A stretch of DNA of 64,000 nt, from the NCBI GenBank assembly GCA_020073705.1, contig JAIQES010000023.1:1-64000 (forward strand). Direction: 5' to 3'. A model generated the notes under the pieces. The model was not told the DNA's origin, searched no databases, and saw only the letters and a program-made list of their open reading frames with translations. This document shows, in pieces, positions 47,043 through 54,852 of this stretch (its first letter is position 1; the number at the start of each line of letters is the position of its first letter). The stretch comes from Terriglobia bacterium (lineage in GTDB: Bacteria > Acidobacteriota > Terriglobia > Acidiferrales > UBA7541). A program made the translations under genes and the position numbers.

Positions 47043-47929
47043 GCCATACCTGGGCACTCACGGTGAGCCGCATGCGCCTGGCAATGCGCAACCGCGCGTT
47101 TCTGTTTTTCAGCCTGATCATGCCGATTGCGTTCCTGTTCATCTACGCGGGGATTTTCGGAGGTGGCAACCGCCAGGCCGTGCCCTACCTGCTGGCCGAG
47201 GTTCTGGCGTTGACCGTGATGGGCAGCTTCTGGGGCCTGAGCGTTCAACTGGTAACGTTCCGTGAACAGGGCATCCTGCGCAGATTCCGGATTACGCCAG
47301 CGGGAGCCAGCGCGATGCTGGCTTCGAGTTTGATTTCGAACTACTTTATGACCTTGCCGACGATTGTCATCGAGTTCTTCCTCGCGCGCTGGGTCTTTCA
47401 CATGTCGGGTCTGGGCAACCTCACCTCTGTCTTCGTTCTGGTAACTCTTGGAACGATCAGCTTCGCTTCTCTCGGGCTGATTGTGGCCAGCGTCACGAAC
47501 ACGATGCAAGAGACGCAGATCATCAACCAGATCATCTGGTTCGTTTTTCTCTTTATTTCAGGCGCGACGATCCCTTTTCCGATTCTGCCGAATATCGTCC
47601 AAGCCGTTGCCGTCTACCTTCCAGCAACATACCTGGTCAGCGGCCTGCAACGCGCCATGATCGATAATACCGGTTTGGCAAGTCTCGGCTCGTATCTGGC
47701 GTCGCTGATCGGCTGTGCGTTAATCGCTTTTCTAATTTCAGCCCAGCTCTTCCGTTGGGACCCCGAAGCAAAAGCTCCGCGCCGCGCGAAGCTCTGGGCC
47801 CTATTTGCGATTATTCCCTTTCTTCTGCTCGGTGCTTGGGAGACAGCCAACGGGAGCTTGCGCAGCCATGCAATGAAAGACTTACAATCCATCACGCAAC
47901 CAGCCTCCCTGGAACGTCTGACGCGCTGA
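47039..47929 (+). CDS. ABC-2 type exporter, permease subunit
   Basis: 296 aa with six likely membrane spans: FLFFSLIMPIAFLFIYAGIF, the paired segment around LAEVLALTVMGSFWGLSVQL, YFMTLPTIVIEFFLA, VFVLVTLGTISFASLGLIVA, IIWFVFLFISGATIPFPIL, and a C-terminal span after LASLIGCALIAFLIS. The coupling helix TFREQGILRRFRITP is typical. It starts with TTG overlapping the ATPase stop (TTGA). It works with the ATPase above. A basic tail follows a last hydrophobic stretch FAIIPFLLLGAW, more than usual for the family. Confidence 0.9.
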   Translation: MSHTWALTVSRMRLAMRNRAFLFFSLIMPIAFLFIYAGIFGGGNRQAVPYLLAEVLALTVMGSFWGLSVQLVTFREQGILRRFRITPAGASAMLASSLISNYFMTLPTIVIEFFLARWVFHMSGLGNLTSVFVLVTLGTISFASLGLIVASVTNTMQETQIINQIIWFVFLFISGATIPFPILPNIVQAVAVYLPATYLVSGLQRAMIDNTGLASLGSYLASLIGCALIAFLISAQLFRWDPEAKAPRRAKLWALFAIIPFLLLGAWETANGSLRSHAMKDLQSITQPASLERLTR

Positions 47930-48021
47930 AGCTGGCACGGAGCACAAATCTCCACCGTCAATTTTGGTATTGCAGGTATAGCATTGACGCCCCTTGGTCC
48001 CAGGGGTGGCGCAGGGCCCTA

Positions 48022-48030
48022 TGCTATAAT
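48022..48030 (+). promoter_or_regulatory. Extended -10 promoter element upstream of ilvE
   Basis: TGCTATAAT is a perfect extended -10. No -35 match lies 17 bases upstream, consistent with an extended -10 promoter. Transcription would begin near 48037, leaving a leader of about 55 bases before the ilvE start at 48092. Confidence 0.6.
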
Positions 48031-48091
48031 CGTGCCGGTCGTTATGAGAGCAGTACAACATCTGTGTTAAATCGCAGCGTGGAGAACGCCG

Positions 48092-49039
48092 ATGGGCATG
48101 AAGCCGACTGAAAAAATATGGCATAACGGTAAACTGATCCGCTGGGAAGATGCCACGATTCACGTCCTTTCCCACGTAGTCAGCTATGCCTCCGCCGTAT
48201 TCGAAGGTCTCCGCTGCTACGAGACCAAGAACGGGCCGGCAATCTTCCGCGTGCGCGATCACATGCAGCGCATGATCAATTCCGGCAAGGTGTACCGCAT
48301 CAATTGGCCCTACACGGCGGAAGACCTGTCGAATGCCGCCGTCGAAGTCGTGCGCGTCAACAAGATGACCTCGTGCTACATCCGGCCCATTGCTCTGCGC
48401 GGCTATGGCGATATCGGCGTTGGCGGGCTGTCCGTGCCGACCGAGGTGTACATCGCATGCTGGGAGTGGGGACGCTACCTCGGCCCGGAAGCGATCGAAA
48501 ACGGCGTAGACGTCGGTGTCAGTTCGTGGAACCGCATGGCGCCCAACACGCTGCCAAGCATGGCCAAGGCAGCGTGCAACTATATGAATTCTCAGTTGAT
48601 TCACATGGAAGCTGCGGCCAATGGCTTTGCCGAAGGAATCGCGCTCGACACACAGGGTTTTGTGAGCGAAGGATCGGGGGAAAACATCTTCGTCGTGATG
48701 GACGGCGCATTAATCACGCCGCCAGTCGGGTCCAGCGTGCTGCCGGGCATCACCCGGAGTTCCGTGATTAAGTTGTGCGAAGATCTGCATATCCCGGTGC
48801 GGGAGCAGTTGGTTCCCCGCGAAATGCTGTATCTTGCGGACGAGGTTTTCCTCACCGGCACCGCAGCCGAAATCACCCCGCTGCGCTCGGTCGACCGCAT
48901 CATGGTCGGCAAGGGTTCGCGCGGTCCCATCACCAAGATTCTGCAGGAAGAATTTTTCGCGATCATCAGCGGCTCGCGGCCCGACCGCCACAACTGGCTC
49001 ACGCCGGTCAGCGTGCCTTTGGGCGCCGGGACCCGCTGA
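48092..49039 (+). CDS. ilvE: Branched-chain amino-acid aminotransferase
   Basis: 315 aa, PLP fold type IV. Reversibly transaminates valine, leucine and isoleucine with 2-oxoglutarate. Motifs: VVSYASAVFEGLRCYET, YIRPIALRGYG, the PLP-lysine region MAKAACNYMNSQL (about 158), DTQGFVSEGSGENIFVV with the family glutamate, LPGITRSSV, and FLTGTAAEITPL binding the phosphate. ATG 48092 has a GGAGA 7 bases upstream. Alone on its transcript, with a good extended -10 upstream. Confidence 0.94.
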   Translation: MGMKPTEKIWHNGKLIRWEDATIHVLSHVVSYASAVFEGLRCYETKNGPAIFRVRDHMQRMINSGKVYRINWPYTAEDLSNAAVEVVRVNKMTSCYIRPIALRGYGDIGVGGLSVPTEVYIACWEWGRYLGPEAIENGVDVGVSSWNRMAPNTLPSMAKAACNYMNSQLIHMEAAANGFAEGIALDTQGFVSEGSGENIFVVMDGALITPPVGSSVLPGITRSSVIKLCEDLHIPVREQLVPREMLYLADEVFLTGTAAEITPLRSVDRIMVGKGSRGPITKILQEEFFAIISGSRPDRHNWLTPVSVPLGAGTR

Positions 49040-49159
49040 AAGACGCCAAGCCGCGGCAAAGTCTGGAGTTTTGACGCTACCGTATCCCTCCCCGTGAAAT
49101 CGCGCGCCGCTGATCCCGGGGAAGCGTAATGAATTTTCACCGCCCGCATTCTCGGAGGC

Positions 49160-49855
49160 ATGTCCATGTACAGAAAGCCGCAAAAGCTTCTTGCTGAGTT
49201 CATTGGTACGTTTGCGCTGATCTTTTTTGGCGCCGGATCAATCTGTGCCGATCAGTTCCTCCGCGCAGGTGGGCAGGCCGGGGTCGGATTGCTGGGTATC
49301 GCGCTGGCACACGGCCTGGCGATTGGCATCCTGGTGACTTCGCTCGGCCACATCTCAGGAGGCCATTTCAATCCTGCGGTCACAATTGGATTCTGGGTGA
49401 CTCGCAAACTCTCCACGTTTGACACTCTGGCCTACTGGGTCGCCCAGCTTGCGGGCGCCGTGGCTGCCGCATATCTTCTGCGCCGGCTCCCGTTTGATGT
49501 TTGGGCCGCCGTGCAATTGGGTACGCCGGATCTGACTAGAGGCATTACGCGCACGAATGGCATGATCTTCGAAGGAATCATGACCTTCTTCCTCGTTTTC
49601 GTCGTTTTTGCGACTGCCGTCGATCCCCGTGGTGCGTTCAACAAGATTGCAGGCTTTGCCATCGGTCTAACGCTCACGATGAGCGTGCTGTTCGGCGGGC
49701 CTTTTACAGGGGCGGCGCTCAATCCGGCGCGCGCGTTCGGTCCCGCGCTGGCCGCAAATCACTGGACCAACCACGGAGTCTACTGGATCGGTCCGCTCGC
49801 CGGCGGTGTCGCAGCCGGCTGGCTATACGACACTCTGTTCCTGACAAAAGAGTAG
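49160..49855 (+). CDS. Aquaporin / MIP-family channel
   Basis: 231 aa with six spans and two half-helices carrying the NPA boxes: GGHFNPAVTIG (about 67-77) and GAALNPARAFGPAL (about 186-199). The residue after the second NPA is Arg, the selectivity-filter arginine. A water channel is more likely than a glycerol facilitator because the Asp of GlpF (NPARD) is replaced by Ala (NPARA). Start ATG 49160 has CGGAGGC just upstream. It stands alone. Confidence 0.93.
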   Translation: MSMYRKPQKLLAEFIGTFALIFFGAGSICADQFLRAGGQAGVGLLGIALAHGLAIGILVTSLGHISGGHFNPAVTIGFWVTRKLSTFDTLAYWVAQLAGAVAAAYLLRRLPFDVWAAVQLGTPDLTRGITRTNGMIFEGIMTFFLVFVVFATAVDPRGAFNKIAGFAIGLTLTMSVLFGGPFTGAALNPARAFGPALAANHWTNHGVYWIGPLAGGVAAGWLYDTLFLTKE

Positions 49856-50034
49856 CAGGCGTTTCGTTCGCGCCAGGCAAATCGAAATTGTACCCGCCCG
49901 CATCTAATAAACCGCGGTCATGTTCCAGAAGAATCGGCTGGCAAAGGTCAAGCCAATTATCAGAAGTGGCTTAGGTGGCGAACGCATTCGCCTGCGGGAG
50001 ATCTCGCTGGATTCTGCAGCCATCCCCCGTGGCA

Positions 50035-50040
50035 TATAAT
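50035..50040 (+). promoter_or_regulatory. Possible -10 box upstream of the MoxR/ChlI-like gene
   Basis: A perfect TATAAT 28 bases before the start ATG. No good -35 is seen. The short leader still leaves room for AGGGGA as Shine-Dalgarno. Confidence 0.4.
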
Positions 50041-50068
50041 CGATGGTGAATCAAATCAGGGGACCCCG

Positions 50069-51550
50069 ATGACCACAAAACCCGCAACGCTTGGTGAATT
50101 GCGCAAACTTCCGGGATACGCGCCCGGAGCAGCGCGCCGCACCGTCAAGGAAGAACTCCGCACAAACCTCTTGCAGAAACTCGAAACTGGAGAGCCGCTC
50201 TTCCCCGGCATTCTTGGATACGAGGAGACCGTTCTACCCCAAATCGCAAACGCGATTCTGGCTCGCCATAATTTCATCCTCCTCGGTTTGCGAGGCCAGG
50301 CCAAAAGCCGCATTCTGCGCGGCTTGGTGGATTTCCTGGACCTGGAAATTCCCTACATCGCGGGTTGCGAGATTCATGACAATCCGCAAGCGCCGCTCTG
50401 CCGCGCCTGCCGGGACCTGATTGCCGAGAGCGGCGACGGCACACCAATCGCATGGCTGCCGCGCGACGCGCGCTTTGTCGAAAAACTCGCCACGCCGGAC
50501 GTGACCATTGCCGACATCCTTGGCGACGTGGACCCCATCAAGGCGGCGCGATCGGGGCGCGCTTTGGGCGACGAACTCACGATCCATTATGGTCTGTTGC
50601 CTCGCGCCAATCGCGGCATCTTCGCCGTGAACGAACTGCCGGACCTGGCCGGAAAAATCCAGGTCGGCCTGTTCAACATCATGCAGGAAGGCGACATTCA
50701 GATTAAAGGCTACCCGGTCCGAATGCCGCTTGACGTTTTATTGGTTTTTACCGCCAATCCGGAGGATTACACCGCGCGCGGCAAGATCATTACGCCACTC
50801 AAGGACCGCATCGGCTCGGAAATTCGCACGCACTATCCCGCGACGGTCGAGGAAGGTGTCGCGATCACCGCGCAGGAGGCCTGGGTGAAACGGGATGGCG
50901 GCCGGTCTGCCGTCGAAGTCCCCGCCTATATCCGGGAAGTGGTCGAACAGATTGCATTCCTGGCGCGCGAGGACAAACGCATCGACCGCCGCTCGGGAGT
51001 CAGCCAGCGCTTGCCGATCGCGTGCCTGGAAAGCGTGGTCAGCGGCGCGGAACAAAGAGCCGTGCGCAACCAGGAGGCGCGGTCGTCGGCGCGCGTCGCG
51101 GACGTTTACGCCGCGCTCCCGGCCATCACGGGAAAGATGGAGCTCGAGTACGAAGGCGAGTTGCATGGCGCGGAAAACATCGCGCGCGAACTGATTCGTG
51201 GCGCCGTTGGCAAAGTCTTCACGAAGTATCTTGAGGGTGCGAATCTTCTGCCAGTCATCCAGTGGTTTGAGATGGGCGGCGAGTTGAAAGTGTCGGAAAG
51301 CGCTCCCGCCTCGGAAGCCCTCGCACAGCTCAAACAAATTCAGGGACTGATGGAGCAAATCGACCGTCTCGGCGTAAGCGGCCGAAGCGGTCCGGCCGGG
51401 ATAGCCGCCGCCGCGGAGTTTATCCTCGAGGGACTCTGGGCGCACAAACGCATCAGCCGCAACGAAGAGCGCGGGTTCCATGCGGAACGTCAGAAAGCGC
51501 CCGAACCGCGCGAGCAGCATCCGCGTCCACCGCGACGCCAGTTCAATTAA
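50069..51550 (+). CDS. MoxR/ChlI-like AAA+ ATPase
   Basis: 493 aa. The ATPase core resembles magnesium-chelatase subunit I and MoxR: P-loop ILLGLRGQAKSR (about 70-81, the GxxGxAKS form usual in this group), a Cys-containing insert (GCEIHDNPQAPLCRAC) that could bind metal, DILGDVDPIKAARSG, Walker B GIFAVNELPDL, sensor 1 VFTANPEDYT, and a lid helix region. The C-terminus is a helical, basic tail. It is paired 23 bases upstream of a VWA gene, the standard ATPase/VWA pairing used to insert cofactors or remodel complexes. The client is unknown. Confidence 0.85.
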   Translation: MTTKPATLGELRKLPGYAPGAARRTVKEELRTNLLQKLETGEPLFPGILGYEETVLPQIANAILARHNFILLGLRGQAKSRILRGLVDFLDLEIPYIAGCEIHDNPQAPLCRACRDLIAESGDGTPIAWLPRDARFVEKLATPDVTIADILGDVDPIKAARSGRALGDELTIHYGLLPRANRGIFAVNELPDLAGKIQVGLFNIMQEGDIQIKGYPVRMPLDVLLVFTANPEDYTARGKIITPLKDRIGSEIRTHYPATVEEGVAITAQEAWVKRDGGRSAVEVPAYIREVVEQIAFLAREDKRIDRRSGVSQRLPIACLESVVSGAEQRAVRNQEARSSARVADVYAALPAITGKMELEYEGELHGAENIARELIRGAVGKVFTKYLEGANLLPVIQWFEMGGELKVSESAPASEALAQLKQIQGLMEQIDRLGVSGRSGPAGIAAAAEFILEGLWAHKRISRNEERGFHAERQKAPEPREQHPRPPRRQFN

Positions 51551-51573
51551 GGCCAGGTCGATTAGGAGCAGCT

Positions 51574-52839
51574 TTGAAATATATCCGCTACACGAAGTAC
51601 ACGGGCGAGCCGGGCGGCGGCGTGGACTTGCAGGAACTGGTCAAGCGCCTGTCCGATTTCTTCCTCCAGAGCGGCTTCGAGTCGCAATTCTACGGCATTT
51701 CGGAGATGGACCCGGAGAAGTCGATGGAAGCGCTGCGCCAAGCCATCCAGCGCGCGCTGGAAGAGGGCGACCTGATTCCCGATCAGCAACTTCAGGACCT
51801 GCTGGACGGCACGCCCGAACAACAGGAAGCGAAGATGGAAGAGCTGATCGAGCAGTTGGTGGACCGGCTGATGGAGGAAGGCTACGTCACTGGCCAGCCA
51901 CAAGTGACACCCCCACCGGAAAAGACGCCGCGCGGGCAGGTGGGCCAGGGCCGCGACCGCGGCCGCGATACCGAGGCGCGATTCGAAATCACCGACAAGA
52001 CGATCGATTTTCTCGGCTTTAAGACGTTGAAGGACCTGATGGCATCACTCGGAAAGAGCAGCTTCGGCCGGCACGACACGCGCGACTTGTCTACCGGCGT
52101 CGAATCGGGCGGCATCTCGCGCGCCTATGAATTTGGCGACACGCTGAATCTCGACATCAGCGCAACTCTATTCAACGCCGTCCGCCGCGATGGTGCACGC
52201 GTTCCCATTGAGCTCGACTATCCGGATCTGATGGTGCACCAGACTGAATACCAGAGCTCGTGCGCCACTGTGCTCCTGCTGGATTGCAGCCACAGCATGA
52301 TCTTGTACGGCGAGGACCGCTTCACCCCGGCGAAAAAAGTGGCGCTGGCGCTCTCGCACCTCATCCGCACGCAGTTTCCCGGCGATTCGCTCCATCTGGT
52401 GCTCTTCCATGACTCGGCCGAAGAGATGCCGCTTGGCGAGCTGGCACGCGTGCAGGTCGGGCCCTACTACACGAATACGCGCGAGGGACTGCGGTTGGCG
52501 CGACGCATCCTCTTACGGCAAAAAAAAGACATGCGGCAGATCGTTATGATCACCGACGGAAAACCCTCCGCGCTGACTCTCGACGATGGGCGGATTTACA
52601 AGAACGCGTTCGGCCTCGATCCGTTCGTGGTGACACAGACGCTCGAAGAAGTCGGGCGCTGCCGCCGCTCGGGCATCTTGATCAATACGTTCATGCTCGC
52701 AAGCGACCACAGCCTCATCCACTTTGTGCAGAAGGTCACGGAGCTATGCCGCGGCAAAGCCTATTTCACCACGCCCTACACCCTCGGCCAGTACTTGCTC
52801 ATGGATTACATGCAGAAGAAGACTCGCCACATTCACTAA
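51574..52839 (+). CDS. VWA-domain protein, partner of the AAA+ ATPase
   Basis: 421 aa. The N-terminal 120 residues are acidic and helical, with a Gln/Glu/Asp-rich region. A Pro/Arg/Gly linker (about 108-130) leads to the VWA domain (about 225-400) with an intact [13 protein letters not shown] (DxSxS), plus the conserved Thr in [11 protein letters not shown] and Asp in MITDGKPS. It starts with TTG 51574, with TAGGAGC upstream. Expected to bind Mg-dependent clients and act with the ATPase just upstream. Converges with a tolC gene 30 bases on. Confidence 0.87.
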   Translation: MKYIRYTKYTGEPGGGVDLQELVKRLSDFFLQSGFESQFYGISEMDPEKSMEALRQAIQRALEEGDLIPDQQLQDLLDGTPEQQEAKMEELIEQLVDRLMEEGYVTGQPQVTPPPEKTPRGQVGQGRDRGRDTEARFEITDKTIDFLGFKTLKDLMASLGKSSFGRHDTRDLSTGVESGGISRAYEFGDTLNLDISATLFNAVRRDGARVPIELDYPDLMVHQTEYQSSCATVLLLDCSHSMILYGEDRFTPAKKVALALSHLIRTQFPGDSLHLVLFHDSAEEMPLGELARVQVGPYYTNTREGLRLARRILLRQKKDMRQIVMITDGKPSALTLDDGRIYKNAFGLDPFVVTQTLEEVGRCRRSGILINTFMLASDHSLIHFVQKVTELCRGKAYFTTPYTLGQYLLMDYMQKKTRHIH

Positions 52840-52869
52840 ATCCGCGTCGGACACGAAAACCGAATGATC

Positions 52870-54441
52870 TCACTCCATTTTCAGGAACTGCGGAAGGCTG
52901 CTCTCGGTTTGGCCAATGGCGCGGGCCAGGCTGAGCTTTGCCAGGTTGTGCGCAAACACGCTATTGATGTAATCAAGTTCCGCGCTCGAGATAGATTCCT
53001 GAGACTGTACAATTTCCACGTAGTTGACCACGCCGGTATCGAGGCGCAAGCGCATCTGCTCCAATGTCTCCCGCGTAAGCTGAAGATTTTTCTGGGACAC
53101 TTCGATCTGGCTTGCCGCCGCCTGTAAATCCAGGAAGGCTTCGCGCACCTGACGCTCGATTTGTCCTTTGGTGTCTTCGAGTTCGGCGCGCCGCTGGGCC
53201 AGTGCCGCCTTCGCTTGCTCGATGTCTCCCGGTATGCGGCCGCCTTGCCAGATCGGCACGCTGAGAGTTCCCGTAACGGCGTAGGTGCCATGCGCCTGCC
53301 CGGGGGTCGCCCCAATGGCGCCGTAGTCGGCGCTCACCGTGAGGGAGGGGAGACGCTCGTCGCGGGCTGCCGCTAACGCCCGCTCCGCCGCGCGCACCTG
53401 CGTCTCCGCCGCCTTCAAGTCGGCGCGATACTGCACGGCTTGCTCCAGAGCCTGTTCAACGGTGTAGGCAGGCGCAGGCGAATACGGGAGCGTGTCGGTG
53501 AGTTCGAGTTGGTCCGTAACGGGCAAGCCCGTCAGGCGCGCCAGGTTGAGTTTCTGTTTCGAAAGATCGTTTCGCAGAGAAGTCAGACGCTGTTGCTGCG
53601 TCAGCAGCTCGACCTGGCTCCGCGTCAAGTCAATTTGCGGAACGGTGCCGATCTGAAATTGCTGCTGTGTTTGATCGAGCAGAGCATTCGCCGTGTCCAC
53701 CTGCGCGTGCGCCGAGCCGACTCTGGCTTGCGCGGCAATCACCTGCAGGTAAGCGCCGCTGACGGCCAGCACCACAAGTTGCCGGGCGTCCTGCGCGGAG
53801 AGTTCGTCGGCATGAAGAGATTCCTTGGCGGCCCGGTAATTGTTGAGGACCGTAAAGTTCGCCACGGTCTGAGTAAGCTTTGCCCGCAGGTCCAGATAGT
53901 TGAAGGGACCCACCACTGCCGGAAACGCGAAGCCCGGGATCGGCGCGTTGAGACGAATTCCCACGGCCTGCAAGTTTGTGGTCTGGAAGTTCTCGATGGC
54001 GTTCGCCGTGATGTTGGGCAACAGGGAGCTGCGCGCGACTGTAGCCTTTCCATGCGCCTGGCGCACCGCTTGCGTCAAACCCACGGCGCCCAGGTTATAT
54101 TCAAGCCCTCGCTGGACGGCCTCGCGCAGCGACACTTTCCCCGTAAACGGCATCTTAGCCGTGCTGCTGGCGCTGCCCGCATAAGGACCCTGCACCTGCA
54201 CCGTGGGATTCAAAGTATTCACGCTCGTGGTGGTTCCTGGCACAGGCGTCTCCGTGGCCGCCACCGACCCGTTCTGTGCCCCGCGCCCCGACAGCGGAAC
54301 CTGATTCACTTGCGGACTTTGCGAGGGCGCGCTGGAACCTCCGAATTGAGCGAACGCGCAAATATCCAGCGCCACAATTGCAAAAATCGCCAGCATCACG
54401 CGCATGCCGGCAACAACCGCAGACTCCATTTGTCCCTTCAT
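52870..54441 (-). CDS. TolC-family outer-membrane protein
   Basis: About 523 aa from ATG 54441 (TGAGG is 11 bases upstream); the frame extends 53 codons further without signal. A signal segment (MLAIFAIVALDICAFAQ) and a Ser/Thr/Pro-rich stretch precede two OEP repeats: VSLREAVQRGLEYNLGAVGL with helices to about 330, and YTVEQALEQAVQYRADLKAA with helices to the end. Unlike the tolC at 25868-27352, no pump or adaptor is adjacent, so it may serve a transporter encoded elsewhere. Confidence 0.85.
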   Translation of the reverse strand: MKGQMESAVVAGMRVMLAIFAIVALDICAFAQFGGSSAPSQSPQVNQVPLSGRGAQNGSVAATETPVPGTTTSVNTLNPTVQVQGPYAGSASSTAKMPFTGKVSLREAVQRGLEYNLGAVGLTQAVRQAHGKATVARSSLLPNITANAIENFQTTNLQAVGIRLNAPIPGFAFPAVVGPFNYLDLRAKLTQTVANFTVLNNYRAAKESLHADELSAQDARQLVVLAVSGAYLQVIAAQARVGSAHAQVDTANALLDQTQQQFQIGTVPQIDLTRSQVELLTQQQRLTSLRNDLSKQKLNLARLTGLPVTDQLELTDTLPYSPAPAYTVEQALEQAVQYRADLKAAETQVRAAERALAAARDERLPSLTVSADYGAIGATPGQAHGTYAVTGTLSVPIWQGGRIPGDIEQAKAALAQRRAELEDTKGQIERQVREAFLDLQAAASQIEVSQKNLQLTRETLEQMRLRLDTGVVNYVEIVQSQESISSAELDYINSVFAHNLAKLSLARAIGQTESSLPQFLKME

Positions 54442-54621
54442 GAACCGCACCTCAGCCTTTCTGCTCGAATAGCGCATCGCCGCGAGCCTTGCTCCCCCGG
54501 CGTGGGTTGATTTCACCGCCAGTATGATAAGTGAATTGGCAGGTTTACGCTTGGGGGGAAGAAGCGCGCGGTGAGCAATACTTGCGGATGCCCGACCCAC
54601 GCGGTTGACAGCGGCAGTGTC

Positions 54622-54849
54622 CTACACGAAATGCTTGTTGGGAGTAACCGAAGCGTACGTCCCGCCGTAGGTCGTGCTGATCACCCGGCGCAGGGCATCG
54701 TATGAGTAGCAGATCGTGTCACCTACTGGATCGGTTTTCTTGACCATATCGCCCGCGTAAGAACCGCACGTAGAGTCTGAATCGTATGTGTAGCCGCCAT
54801 TCTCGCGGAGGCGAAAACACAAACGCAGCTCTGGCTTGCGAGGGTCGTT
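54622..54849 (-). pseudogene. Rhs/YD-repeat protein fragment
   Basis: About 75 codons read GDMVKKTDPVGDTICYSYDA, then LRRVISTTYGG and end TPNKHFV. This is a YD-repeat pair typical of Rhs proteins (DxxGxTxxYxYDxxxRxxxxTYG). No start with a Shine-Dalgarno exists and a TGA lies just upstream in frame. Rhs proteins exceed 1,000 residues, so this is a fossil. It abuts the end of the molybdenum-hydroxylase gene. Confidence 0.75.
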
Positions 54850-54852
54850 CTC

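Noticed and set aside
47979-48030. TTGACG followed by TATAAT as a sigma-70 promoter
   Set aside because: The spacing is about 35 bases, far above 16-18. Only the extended -10 was retained.
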